A program made the translations under genes and the position numbers. A stretch of 64,000 nucleotides of DNA from Labrys okinawensis (GTDB taxonomy: Bacteria; Pseudomonadota; Alphaproteobacteria; Rhizobiales; Labraceae): assembly GCF_002982075.1 (NCBI RefSeq), contig NZ_PUEJ01000007.1, positions 1 to 64,000 on the forward strand, read 5' to 3'. Below, piece by piece: positions 18,525 through 27,455 of this stretch. A model generated the notes under the pieces. That model worked only from the letters and a program-made list of their open reading frames with translations. It had not been told where the DNA came from and made no database searches. Every line of letters begins with the position of its first letter. Within the stretch, counting starts at the first letter, position 1.

Positions 18525-20957
18525 ATGAGTAGGCATGGCGTGAGGCGTGTGGCCGGCAGGATGGCGGCCGCCATGCTGATGGCTGGCACGACGGCAGGCG
18601 TGGGTGTATCGGCGGCCCGGGCCGAGCAGCCGGCGGAACAGCGTTTCGCCTTCAACATTCCGGCAAGGCCGATCCCCCAGGCGCTGAACGAGATCGGACG
18701 CGTCGCCGGTCTTTCCGTGGTTTTCCGCGAGAACAGCCCCATCAAGACGCTCGGCCGCCCGGTCCGCGGTTCGCTGACGGTGCAGCAGGCGCTTGCCAGG
18801 CTGCTGGCGGGCTCCGGCCTGAACTATCGCTTCAGCAATGCCACCACCGTCACGGTGCTTTCGTCCGACATCACCGCCAGCATTGGCGGCACCGGCAATC
18901 CGCAGGCCATCGAACTTGATCCCGTGACGGTCTACGGCCAATCGGCATGGGGACCTGTGCAGGGCTATGTCGCCCGCCAGAGCGCCTCTGGCACCAAGAC
19001 CGATACGCCGATCATCGAGACCCCCCAGTCCATCACCGTTGTCACGAAGGACCAGATGGTGGACCAGAAGGTCGCCTCCCTGGCCGACGTCCTCACCTAC
19101 ACGCCAGGGGTCGGCATGCAGTCGCAGGGCTTCAGCCGCATGACCGACGACGTCATGCTGCGCGGCTTCGACGTCGCCACCGGCAATGGCGGCATGCTGC
19201 GCGACGGCATGAAGCTGCAATCCAACGTCTATGACAGCACCCAGGAGCCCTATGGGCTGGAGCGCGTCGAGGTGCTGCGCGGGGCTTCCTCCGTGCTCTA
19301 CGGCCAGCTGGCGCCGGGGGGCGTGATCAACGCCATCTCCAAGCGTCCGACGCCGACGCCCCTGCACGAGATCAATCTCGAATATGGCAGCTATGACCGC
19401 AAGCAGGCCTCCTTCGACCTCTCCGATGCGCTGACGGCCGACGGCACCCTGCGCTACCGCCTGACCGGCCTGGTGCGGGACGCCGACAACTGGGTCAGGC
19501 ACGTACCGGACGACAAGGTCTATATCGCGCCCGCCATCACCTGGCAGCCGAACGAGGCGACGTCGCTGACGCTCCTGGCGAGCTACCAGCACGTCAACAC
19601 GCGCTTCATCACACCGCTCTACTGGAACGATGTCGCGACCGGCCGCATTCCCCGCAAGCTGTTCCTGGGCGAGGAATCCTTCGATCGCTTCGTGGGCGAC
19701 GCCTACACGATCGGCTATGCCTTCGAGCATCGGTTCGACGAGACGCTGAAGCTGCGCCAGAACGCCCGCTATTATTACTCCGACGTGAGCTGGGACTACA
19801 TGCAGGCGGGCCTGCTGCCCGTCACCAACGGCCAGCTCGCGCGGCGGCCCAGCGTCCGCACCGAGCGCTCCTACGGCATCACCGCCGACACCTCGATCGA
19901 GAAGACCTTCGAAACCGGGCCGCTCAGCCACACGCTCCTGGCCGGCTTCGACTATTACCGCCGCAGCTACGACTCGCACCGCTATCGCGGCAACATCGTC
20001 CCGCTCGACATCGACAACCCGGTCTATTCCGGCTACCCCGTCATCAACTACGCCGTCGACCGCGGCAGCGACAATCTCAGCGACCAGTTCGGCATCTATC
20101 TCCAGGACCAGATTCGCCTGGGCAACCTGACCGTGCTGCTGGGCGGGCGCCATGACTGGAGCCGCGCAACGACCGTGAACTACCTGACCGGCGCCAGGTC
20201 GCGCCAGAACGACAGCGCCTTCACCGGCCGCGCCGGACTGGTATACCGCTTCGAAAACGGCATCGCCCCCTATGTCAGCGTCAGCCAGTCCTTCGCGCCG
20301 CAGCTCGGCCTGGACTCGGTCTCCGGCACAGCGCTCAAGCCCAATAAGGGCCTGCAATACGAAGCGGGCGTGCGCTACCAGCCCGAGGACACCAACCTGC
20401 TGCTCAGCGCCGCCGTCTACGAGCTCACCCAGCAGAATGTCAGCAGCATCGACGCTCTCGGCGATATCTATCAGATCGGCAAGGTTCGCTCGCGCGGCGT
20501 CGAGCTGGAGGCCCACTCCTCCTTCGGCAATCTCGACCTCGTCGCCAGCTACGCCTTCACCGACAGCAAGACCCTGCAGAGCGCCGTGGCTTCCACCATC
20601 GGCCGGCCGGTGGATCTGGTGCCCCGGCATTCCGCCGCGCTGTGGGCAAGCTACAAGTTCGACGATCTCGGCGTGCGGGGGCTGAAGATCGGCGGCGGGC
20701 TGCGCTATGTCGGGGAAACCTATATCGCCGACAGCATCGAAATACTGGGCAAGCCGACCCATGTGCCGGACTATCTGCTGGTCGATGCCATGGCGAGCTA
20801 CGACCTCGGCGTGATCGACAAGAAGCTCGACGGCGCCAGCCTCACGGTCAATGCGCGCAATCTGCTCAACAAGAAATTCTACACTTGCGCCGGCTCGACG
20901 GGGTGCCGCTATGGCGAGCCGCTGACGGCAACAGCGACGCTGTCCTATAAATGGTAG
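18525..20957 (+). CDS. TonB-dependent siderophore receptor with signalling (STN) domain
   Basis: The roughly 810-residue receptor has a signal peptide (to about AARAEQ), an STN domain (FAFNIPARPIPQALNEIGRVAGLSVVF to FSNATTVTVL) that contacts FecR, a plug (KTDTPIIETPQSITVV, PYGLERVEVLRGASSVLYGQLAPGGVINAISKRP) and a barrel ending SYKW. The Cys pair CAGSTGC is near the C terminus, as in FhuA/FoxA-type ferric hydroxamate receptors. The ATG at 18525 has GAGGGG 9 bases upstream. With fecI and fecR it forms a signal-transducing uptake system; its stop overlaps the next gene. Confidence 0.93.
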   Translation: MSRHGVRRVAGRMAAAMLMAGTTAGVGVSAARAEQPAEQRFAFNIPARPIPQALNEIGRVAGLSVVFRENSPIKTLGRPVRGSLTVQQALARLLAGSGLNYRFSNATTVTVLSSDITASIGGTGNPQAIELDPVTVYGQSAWGPVQGYVARQSASGTKTDTPIIETPQSITVVTKDQMVDQKVASLADVLTYTPGVGMQSQGFSRMTDDVMLRGFDVATGNGGMLRDGMKLQSNVYDSTQEPYGLERVEVLRGASSVLYGQLAPGGVINAISKRPTPTPLHEINLEYGSYDRKQASFDLSDALTADGTLRYRLTGLVRDADNWVRHVPDDKVYIAPAITWQPNEATSLTLLASYQHVNTRFITPLYWNDVATGRIPRKLFLGEESFDRFVGDAYTIGYAFEHRFDETLKLRQNARYYYSDVSWDYMQAGLLPVTNGQLARRPSVRTERSYGITADTSIEKTFETGPLSHTLLAGFDYYRRSYDSHRYRGNIVPLDIDNPVYSGYPVINYAVDRGSDNLSDQFGIYLQDQIRLGNLTVLLGGRHDWSRATTVNYLTGARSRQNDSAFTGRAGLVYRFENGIAPYVSVSQSFAPQLGLDSVSGTALKPNKGLQYEAGVRYQPEDTNLLLSAAVYELTQQNVSSIDALGDIYQIGKVRSRGVELEAHSSFGNLDLVASYAFTDSKTLQSAVASTIGRPVDLVPRHSAALWASYKFDDLGVRGLKIGGGLRYVGETYIADSIEILGKPTHVPDYLLVDAMASYDLGVIDKKLDGASLTVNARNLLNKKFYTCAGSTGCRYGEPLTATATLSYKW

Positions 20958-21859
20958 CGCCGATTCCGGCTCCGGGGGCGACGCGGCGGGACTTGCTCCG
21001 CCTCATGCTCGCGGCTCCCCTGCTTGCCGGCATGAGTATCGAGGCCTGCGCGGCGACCCCGCTGCGCCTGGTCGCATTGGACCTGCTGGCGACAGAACTC
21101 CTCGTCTCGCTCGGCGTCAGCCCCGTCGCCGTGGCCAATGTCGCGCTCTATCGCAGGCTCGTCGCGCAGCCGGCGCTTGCCGATGACGTGATGGATCTCG
21201 GGCCGCTGCTGGAGCCCAATGCCGAGCTCCTGCAGGCAATCCGGCCCGACGCCATCGTCATGGCGGCCTGGCAGGCCGGCCCCCTGCGCCGCCTGCGCGA
21301 GATCGCGCCGCTGGTTCCCCTCGATGCGGCCTCGGCCGGCAAGTCCGGCGTCGCCCAGGCGACCGGGCTGCTCGTCCAGCTCGCGGAGCTGACCGGCAGG
21401 AAGGAGGCGGCGCAGGTCCTGGCTTCGCAGCTGGAGGCGACCTTCGCCGAGGCGCGCACCGCCCTCGCAGGGCGTACCCGCCGATCCCTCTATGTCGGCC
21501 GCTTCGCCCAGGATGGTCGCACCGTTGCCCTGTTTGGCGGAACGGGATTGATCGGCGACAGCCTGTCCCGGCTCGGCCTCGTCAATGCCTGGCGCGGGCG
21601 GGTGAACGGGTCGGGCGTGATCTCGGTCGGCATCGACCAGCTCGCCGGCGATCCCGAGGCCAGGATCGTGCATTTCGACCGGGGCGTGGAGACCCGCAAT
21701 GCCCTGGCCCGGCTCGCCGACAATCCGCTCTGGCGGGCCCTTCCCGCCGTCAAGGCCGCCAGGCTGACGATGATGCCGGTGATCTACCCCAATGGCGGCG
21801 TCGCCTCGGCGTTGCGCTTTGTCCGCCAGCTCGTTGAAAGCCTGCCGCACGATGCCTGA
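20951..21859 (+). CDS. fhuD: Second FhuD-like siderophore-binding protein, probably Tat-exported
   Basis: The 302-residue protein is a type III periplasmic binding protein (LRLVALDLLATELLVSLGVSPVAVAN; LGPLLEPNAELLQAIRPDAIVMA). Its N terminus has a twin-arginine motif, ATRRDLLRLMLAAPLLAG, so export by the Tat pathway is likely, unlike the FhuD at 11606 with a Sec-type signal. The ATG lies in the overlap ATGGTAG with the receptor stop. It pairs with the FhuB that follows. Confidence 0.87.
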   Translation: MVAPIPAPGATRRDLLRLMLAAPLLAGMSIEACAATPLRLVALDLLATELLVSLGVSPVAVANVALYRRLVAQPALADDVMDLGPLLEPNAELLQAIRPDAIVMAAWQAGPLRRLREIAPLVPLDAASAGKSGVAQATGLLVQLAELTGRKEAAQVLASQLEATFAEARTALAGRTRRSLYVGRFAQDGRTVALFGGTGLIGDSLSRLGLVNAWRGRVNGSGVISVGIDQLAGDPEARIVHFDRGVETRNALARLADNPLWRALPAVKAARLTMMPVIYPNGGVASALRFVRQLVESLPHDA

Positions 21860-23849
21860 AGCCCGACTTGCAGCCAGCGGCAGTGTCCGGATCATCGGCA
21901 GGATGTCCGGCTGGATCATCGTCAGCGCCGTTCTCGTCGGCCTGGCCGCGGCCCTGTTCCTGCTCAACCTTTCCCGCCAGGTCCCGCCTGCCGGCTGGCC
22001 GGTCCTGCTGGCCGGTGCTGGCGACCTGCGCGCCATCATGGCCCGGGACGGACTGGCACCCCGCTTCTGCGCCGGCCTCCTCGGCGGCGGCGCGCTGGGA
22101 CTGGCCAGCGTGGTCCTGCAGCAGGTGCTGCGAAACCCGCTCGCCGAGCCGGGAACGCTGGGCATCTTCGCCGGCGCGAAATGCGCCATCGCCGCCTCGA
22201 TCATCTGGGCTCCCGGCCTGCTGGCGTTGGGCTGGGATCTGCCGGCGCTCGCCGGCGGCATCGGCGTGGCCGCCATCGTCCTCCTGCTTTCGGCCCGGTC
22301 CGATTTTGCGCCAACCACCGTCACCCTGATTGGGCTGATCGCTTCGCTCGCCTTCGGCGCGTTGGGCACCATGCTGGTGCTCACCCATTTCGACGCCCTC
22401 AGCGATCTCTACATCTGGGAGGCCGGTTCCCTCATCCAGAACGGATGGGGCACCGTGCTGGCCCTGGCGCTGAAGCTCGGACTGGTGTCGCTCGCGATCC
22501 TCCTTCTCATGCGTCCGCTCTCGGCCATGCAGATCGAAGGCGCCGAGCAATTGGGCGTGCGGACGTCGCTGGTCAGGGGCGCGACCATCCTGGCCGCCGT
22601 CGGGCTGAGCGCCCTGGTCGCGAGCACCGTCGGCTTGATCAGCTTTCTCGGCCTAGCCAGCGCGGCCATCGCTCGCGGCGCGGGCGCGAGGCGGCTGCCG
22701 GCGCGCCTCGTCGCGGCCCCCCTGATCGCCGCCGGCCTGCTGGCGCTGACCGACCAGGCCCTGCTGGCACTGGCCGGCGGCATCGAGATTCCCGCCGGCA
22801 TCACCGTGATGCTCCTCAGCGTTCCCCTACTGCTCTGGATGCTCCAACGCGCCCCCGCCGGAACGAGTGCTCTCGCCATGGCGGCCGAGCCGATGCGATT
22901 GCAGCTCGGCACAGCCTCGGCCTTTATCGGCCTTGGTGCGGCCCTCGTCGTGAGTTTCGCCCTCGCCGCCACATTTGGCCCCGGACCCGATGGCTGGCAA
23001 TTCGCCCAAGGCGTGTTGTTTGCCGAATTGTCGATCTGGCGACTGCCCCGCATCACGGCCGCCTGCTGCGCCGGCGCCATGCTCGCCATGGCGGGATCGC
23101 TGCTGCAGCGCCTGACCCGCAACGAGATGGCCAGCCCCGAGCTTCTCGGCATATCGTCGGGAACCGCCCTGATGCTGCTGGTGGCGACCCTGTTCCTGCC
23201 GGGCCTCGACCGCTATGGCACGGCGGCGCTGTCCTGCCTGGCCTGCCTCGCCATCCTGGCCTGTGTGCTCTGGCTCGGCCGGCGCTCGGCCTTTGCGCCC
23301 GACCACCTCCTGCTGATCGGGGCAGGCCTCGGCGCGCTGCTGGCCTCGCTGCTGTCGATCCTGCTCGTCATCGGCGATCCCAGGATCCTGCGGGTGATCG
23401 GCTGGCTGTCGGGTTCGACCTATTCGGTCGATGCCGCCGAGGCACGCGCCATCGCCCTGGCGACGGCGTCAGCCTTGCTGCTGCCTTTGCCCCTGCTGCG
23501 CTGGATCGGGCTGATGCAGCTTGGCGAACCGGTCGGCCGTTCGCTGGGCGTGCCGATTGCCGGTGCGCGCCTCGCCGTCGTGCTGGTCGTCGCCGTGCTG
23601 ACCGGCGTTGCAACCCTCTTCGTGGGGCCGTTGAGCTTTGTCGGCCTGATGGCGCCGCATCTGGCGCGGCTCCTCGGTATAAGGACGGCGCTGGCCGAGA
23701 TCTATGGCTCGGCCCTGGTCGGCGCCGTGCTGATGATCCTGGCCGACTGGGCCGGCCGGACCATCGCCTTTCCCTGGCAGATCCCGGCCGGGCTGATCGC
23801 CACGGGCCTGGGCGGCGCCTATTTCATCGTGGCATCCTGGAAGCGATGA
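21852..23849 (+). CDS. fhuB: Second fused double-domain siderophore permease (FhuB-like)
   Basis: The 665-residue protein has two FecCD permease domains, with QQVLRNPLAEPGTLGIFAG and QRLTRNEMASPELLGISSG motifs at corresponding places and coupling loops LGLASAAIARGAGA and GLMAPHLARLLG. The ATG at 21852 overlaps the fhuD stop by 8 bases. As with the first FhuB, no ATPase gene is adjacent. Sequence and length parallel the protein at 12492, so the two modules are probably ancient paralogues. Confidence 0.9.
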   Translation: MPEARLAASGSVRIIGRMSGWIIVSAVLVGLAAALFLLNLSRQVPPAGWPVLLAGAGDLRAIMARDGLAPRFCAGLLGGGALGLASVVLQQVLRNPLAEPGTLGIFAGAKCAIAASIIWAPGLLALGWDLPALAGGIGVAAIVLLLSARSDFAPTTVTLIGLIASLAFGALGTMLVLTHFDALSDLYIWEAGSLIQNGWGTVLALALKLGLVSLAILLLMRPLSAMQIEGAEQLGVRTSLVRGATILAAVGLSALVASTVGLISFLGLASAAIARGAGARRLPARLVAAPLIAAGLLALTDQALLALAGGIEIPAGITVMLLSVPLLLWMLQRAPAGTSALAMAAEPMRLQLGTASAFIGLGAALVVSFALAATFGPGPDGWQFAQGVLFAELSIWRLPRITAACCAGAMLAMAGSLLQRLTRNEMASPELLGISSGTALMLLVATLFLPGLDRYGTAALSCLACLAILACVLWLGRRSAFAPDHLLLIGAGLGALLASLLSILLVIGDPRILRVIGWLSGSTYSVDAAEARAIALATASALLLPLPLLRWIGLMQLGEPVGRSLGVPIAGARLAVVLVVAVLTGVATLFVGPLSFVGLMAPHLARLLGIRTALAEIYGSALVGAVLMILADWAGRTIAFPWQIPAGLIATGLGGAYFIVASWKR

Positions 23850-24547
23850 CGGCCATGTTCGCCACCCTCTTCCAGGGTCCGCTCGCCTTCCTCGCCGACA
23901 ATCTGGTGCTCGGGGCCGATGCCCGCCCCTTCCTTCCCGCGACCGCCCTGGTCGAGGGCGAGGAACTCGCGCCGCTGCTGGCCCGCTTCGCCAGGAACTA
24001 CCGGCGGCCGGAGGCTATCGCTGTGGCGACGCTCTGGTCGAAATGGCATTTTTCGATCCTGATTCCGCCCGTCCTGGCCGCGAACATCATCGCCGATTGG
24101 GGCCTGCCGATCGGCATCGGGGAGGAGATCGGCGTGATCCCCTCCGAAGACGGCCGCACCGCCGCCCTGCGCCTCCCGCATGCGGGGAGCCGTCTTACCC
24201 CAGCCAATGTCCACGAGCGTTTCGCAGCCCTGGTCGACGGCCATCTCGCCCCGATGATCGCCGCGATCTCGCGCGCCAGTCCCCTACCCCCGAAGGTACT
24301 GTGGAGCAATGCCGGAACCATCGTCGAGCACAGCCTGGGCGAGTTGGAGGCATTCCTGGGAACGGGTCATCCAGGACTCTCCCAGGCCCGCGCCGTGCTG
24401 GCGACCCGGCGCTGGGACGACGGCACGAGCAACCCGCTGTTCGAGCCCGTCCGCTACAGCACCGAAAGAGGACGCAGGCGCAGGATCTGCTGCCTGCGCT
24501 ATCGCATGGACGATCTCAAGCTTTGCAAGACCTGCCCCCTCGACTGA
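23846..24547 (+). CDS. fhuF: FhuF-like [2Fe-2S] ferric-siderophore reductase
   Basis: The 233-residue protein ends with CC-x10-C-x2-C (Cys pair in RRICCLRYR, then LCKTCPL), the unusual cysteine arrangement that binds the [2Fe-2S] cluster of FhuF. FhuF acts in the cytoplasm, reducing Fe(III) in imported hydroxamate siderophores to release the iron. ATGA overlap with fhuB indicates coupling. Its presence supports hydroxamate-type substrates for this operon. A short GC-rich hairpin (GGGCAGG/CCTGCCC, 24548-24567) directly follows the stop and may act as a terminator. Confidence 0.85.
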   Translation: MTAMFATLFQGPLAFLADNLVLGADARPFLPATALVEGEELAPLLARFARNYRRPEAIAVATLWSKWHFSILIPPVLAANIIADWGLPIGIGEEIGVIPSEDGRTAALRLPHAGSRLTPANVHERFAALVDGHLAPMIAAISRASPLPPKVLWSNAGTIVEHSLGELEAFLGTGHPGLSQARAVLATRRWDDGTSNPLFEPVRYSTERGRRRRICCLRYRMDDLKLCKTCPLD

Positions 24548-24610
24548 GGGCAGGCCATAACCTGCCCAGGCGGCCGACCGGGCGCTCCCGCGGACCTCGA
24601 TCGAGCGAGC

Positions 24611-25369
24611 CTACTCCCCATCATCCGGGATGTTCAGGACATGGCCGCAAGCCTTGCAGTGCACTGCGTCCGCCTCATGCCGGGAAAGCCCGCATTGGGG
24701 ACAGCTGAAATTCACCTTGTGCGGCCGCACGATTGCCTGGGCCAGACGCACGAACAGGGACACGCCGATGATCATGGCGACGATGGAGGTGAGCTTGCCG
24801 AGATTGCCCGGCAGGGTGATGTCGCCGAAGCCTGTCGTGGTCACCGTGGCGACGGTGAAATAGAGGGCCTGGATATAGCCCTCGAAGCCATTCCCGTAGA
24901 ACACGGTGTAGACGAAGCTGGAGACCAGGAACAGGAACACCGTGAGGTCGATCACGGCTCGTAGCGTGTCTTCCATCTGCCGATAGCCCGACTTGCGCAG
25001 CGCCAGCGTGAACAGATTGCTCTTGCTCAACGACCAGATGCGCAGCACGCGCAGGAACAGGTTGGAGAAGGCAGGCACCACGAAAGTGGCGAGAATGGCC
25101 AGGTCGATCCAGGTCATCGGCAGCAGCGCCCACTTTTTCAGGCTGGGCGCGACGAGGGCGCTGGCCGCGAGTTCAAGCACGATGACCGCAGCGACGATGA
25201 CATTGATGGCGGCATGCCAGGCCTCGTTCTTCATGCTCGGCCCGGCGATGAAGAAGGCGAGAATGCCGACATCGATGATGAAGCGCAGGATCTGGAAGCT
25301 GACGGCCTTCCGGCTCGAGCCAAAATAGAGCCCCCGGAGCGTATAGCGAATATCAGCGAGCGCGATCAT
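24611..25369 (-). CDS. K+-channel-like ion transporter with C-terminal zinc ribbon
   Basis: The 252-residue protein has about five or six membrane helices. The pore loop before the last helix reads TVATVTTTGFGDITLPG, the K+ selectivity filter in TTGFGD form. S4-like positive residues are sparse (LFLRVLRIWSLSKS), so voltage sensing is doubtful. After the last helix a short cytoplasmic tail holds CPQC-x13-CKAC, a zinc-ribbon knuckle unusual for such channels. The ATG at 25369 has GAGAGG 9 bases upstream. It is convergent with fhuF. Confidence 0.8.
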   Translation of the reverse strand: MIALADIRYTLRGLYFGSSRKAVSFQILRFIIDVGILAFFIAGPSMKNEAWHAAINVIVAAVIVLELAASALVAPSLKKWALLPMTWIDLAILATFVVPAFSNLFLRVLRIWSLSKSNLFTLALRKSGYRQMEDTLRAVIDLTVFLFLVSSFVYTVFYGNGFEGYIQALYFTVATVTTTGFGDITLPGNLGKLTSIVAMIIGVSLFVRLAQAIVRPHKVNFSCPQCGLSRHEADAVHCKACGHVLNIPDDGE

Positions 25370-25432
25370 GCCGCATTTCCTCTCAACCATGGGCTTTCCT
25401 GGCCGACCGATGCGTGTACGGTGCTCGGATCG

Positions 25433-25475
25433 GACCAAGCGCGTTTGGGCGAAAACGCCGCCCTACCCTAACGTC
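25433..25475 (+). repeat. Possible partial copy of the two-hairpin repeat
   Basis: The segment CAAGCGCGTTTGGGCGAAAACGCC resembles hairpin 1 of copy B and is followed by CCTAACG, like the CTAACTC spacer of the other copies. Hairpin 2 is not recognisable. It may be a decayed half-element. Confidence 0.3.
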
Positions 25476-25701
25476 GCGCTTCGTCAAGTCCGTACGATTC
25501 TTGTGCCCTCGCGCTGTTTACTCACAAGGTTGCGCAGCCTCGACATGTGTCGGGAGCGTCGCCCCTCACACAGCGGCAAATCCAGGGTGCGTTCAACAAC
25601 AAGGTGCAGCTTCCCGACCAACCCTGTGGAGGCCGGGCGAGACGAACCAGCTTGACCGGACCCGGCATTGAGGGCATAACGATACACAAATAAGTTATAG
25701 A

Positions 25702-25717
25702 TTACATAGTAATGTAA
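25702..25717. promoter_or_regulatory. Candidate operator of the peptide/opine ABC operon
   Basis: TTACAT-N4-ATGTAA is an inverted repeat lying in an AT-rich stretch 15-30 bases before the binding-protein start, the usual place for a repressor site. The IclR regulator at the end of the same gene group (34318) is the natural candidate ligand; this is inference. The remaining upstream DNA (25476-25700) holds no gene. Confidence 0.4.
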
Positions 25718-25731
25718 CATGGGGATACGAT

Positions 25732-27273
25732 ATGGGACGCCTGGCGCGATTGACTGCCGTGCTTGCACTGACACTGCTTCCGGCTGCCGGACCGGCATGG
25801 GCTGATGCCGCCAAGGGCGGCGTTATCGATGTCGCCACCGTCGGCGAACCGCCCACGCTCGACCCGATGGCCTCGACCGCCGATCTCGTGGGCATCGTCT
25901 CGCAGCACATCTTCGAAACGCTTTTCACCTTCGACAAGGATTGGGGCGTCACTCCTCTGCTCGCCGCCGAGATGCCGAAGATCTCGGCCGACGGCCTGAC
26001 CTACACCATCCCCCTGCGCACCGGCATCAAGTTCCATGACGGTTCGGTGATGAACTCCGCCGACGTCATCGCCTCGCTGCAGCGCTGGACGAAGATCGCC
26101 ACGCGCGGCAAGCAGACGGCGGAAATGATCGCCGCCATCGAGGCGACCGACGATCACACCGTCACCATCAAGCTCAAGAAGCCCTATGCGCCGCTGCTGG
26201 CCCTGCTCGCCTTCAACAATGCCGCGGCGATCATCATTCCGGCCAAGAATGCCGGGCAGGATCCCCTGACGAGCTTCATCGGCACCGGGCCCTACAAGCT
26301 CAAGGAGCGCAAGCCCGACCAGTTCATCCAGCTGGCGCGCTTTGACGACTACGCTTCCCGCCCGGGCGAGCCCAATGGCTATGGCGGCGCGCGCAAGCAA
26401 TATCTCGACGAGATCCGCTTCGTGCCGGTGCCCGATCCCAATACCCGCGTCGAAGGCGCCGCCGCCGGCCAGTTCGCCTATGTCGACTCCCTGCCCGTCG
26501 AGGCTTTCGACAAGATTTCCAAGGGCAAGACCGCCCCGGTCCTGCTGAAGCCCTTCGGCTGGCCGGTCCTGTTCATGAACAACAAGGAAGGCCTCGCCTC
26601 CGACATCCGCATCCGCAAGGCGATCCAGGCGGCACTGGCGCCGCAGGACATGATGCTGGCCGCCTTCGGATCGGAGGAATTCTTCTCGGTCGACGGCGCC
26701 CTCTATCCCAAGGATTACAAGTGGCATACCGAGGAAGGAACGCAGCCCTACAAGCCGGAGGGCGACGTCGAGGCCGCCGCCGCCTTGCTGAAGGAGGCCG
26801 GCTATGACGGCTCCAAGCCGCTGCGCATCCTGACCAGCCGCCAATATGAGTTCCACTACAAGCTGGCGCAGGTCGCCGCCGAATATCTCAAGGCGGCCGG
26901 CTTCAAGGTCCAGCTCGACGTGGTGGAATGGGCGACGCTGACCAAGAACCGCACCGACCCCAAATTGTGGGACATCTACATCACCCACAGCCCCTTCCTG
27001 CCGGAGCCGTCCCTGACCGGCTTCATGTCGGACACCTCGCCCGGCTGGTGGGTCTCGGACAAGAAGCACGAGGCGCTCGGCGCCTTCAATGCCGAGTCCG
27101 ATCCCGCCAGGCGGCTGGCCCTCTGGCCGGCCGTCCAGAAGGCTTTCTATGACGAGGCGCCCGCCTTCAAGGTCGGTAATTTCAATGCCCTCGCTGCCCA
27201 GGCCCCAAACTTGAAAGGCGTCACGCCGGCCCCCTGGCCCTATTTCTGGAATGCCTATCTGGAAGGAAAGTGA
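25732..27273 (+). CDS. Dipeptide/oligopeptide-type ABC transporter binding protein
   Basis: The 513-residue protein has a signal peptide (MGRLARLTAVLALTLLPAAGPAWA) and the SBP_bac_5 fold: EPPTLDPMASTADLVGIVSQHIFETLF, LTYTIPLRTGIKFHDGSVMNSADVIASLQRW, and FIGTGPYKLKE. Family members bind peptides, opines, glutathione, nickel complexes or other compounds in the periplasm. GGGGA lies about 8 bases before the ATG. It starts an operon with two permeases, two ATPases and three metabolic enzymes, so the ligand is probably the substrate of those enzymes. Confidence 0.9.
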   Translation: MGRLARLTAVLALTLLPAAGPAWADAAKGGVIDVATVGEPPTLDPMASTADLVGIVSQHIFETLFTFDKDWGVTPLLAAEMPKISADGLTYTIPLRTGIKFHDGSVMNSADVIASLQRWTKIATRGKQTAEMIAAIEATDDHTVTIKLKKPYAPLLALLAFNNAAAIIIPAKNAGQDPLTSFIGTGPYKLKERKPDQFIQLARFDDYASRPGEPNGYGGARKQYLDEIRFVPVPDPNTRVEGAAAGQFAYVDSLPVEAFDKISKGKTAPVLLKPFGWPVLFMNNKEGLASDIRIRKAIQAALAPQDMMLAAFGSEEFFSVDGALYPKDYKWHTEEGTQPYKPEGDVEAAAALLKEAGYDGSKPLRILTSRQYEFHYKLAQVAAEYLKAAGFKVQLDVVEWATLTKNRTDPKLWDIYITHSPFLPEPSLTGFMSDTSPGWWVSDKKHEALGAFNAESDPARRLALWPAVQKAFYDEAPAFKVGNFNALAAQAPNLKGVTPAPWPYFWNAYLEGK

Positions 27274-27297
27274 GATCGCCAGCGTGCCGAACTAGAT

Positions 27298-27342
27298 CTG
27301 TCATTCCCGGCGAGGCCAACGGCCGAGGGAAAGAGATGGCGG
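27298..27342. repeat. Short palindromic repeat, TCATTCCCGGCGAGG family
   Basis: CTGTCATTCCCGGCGAGGCC and GGCCGAGGGAAAGAGATGGC pair as an imperfect hairpin. A close relative is at 51013-51063. It lies between the binding-protein gene and the first permease gene. Confidence 0.65.
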
Positions 27343-27354
27343 CTCAAACGTCAT

Positions 27355-27380
27355 AGCTCCCTTCTCTCCCAAAGGGAGCT
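27355..27380 (+). terminator. Intercistronic hairpin after the binding-protein gene
   Basis: AGCTCCCTT and AAGGGAGCT form a perfect 9-bp stem with an 8-base loop, with no T-run after it. In the 180-base gap between binding-protein and permease genes it could slow RNA decay or partly terminate, giving more binding protein than permease, as is common in ABC operons (inference). Confidence 0.5.
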
Positions 27381-27455
27381 CGAGAGCAGGTACCGGCCGA
27401 CATCCGACGCCGGTGCCCGCGATCTTCCGGCCTCGAACAACGCAAGGCTCCATCG

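Noticed and set aside
18423..20762. A 779-codon open frame antisense to the transducing receptor
   Set aside because: It lies wholly opposite a clear TonB receptor gene, is Gly/Arg/Asp-repetitive as expected of antisense GC-rich frames, and shows no domain or ribosome binding site.
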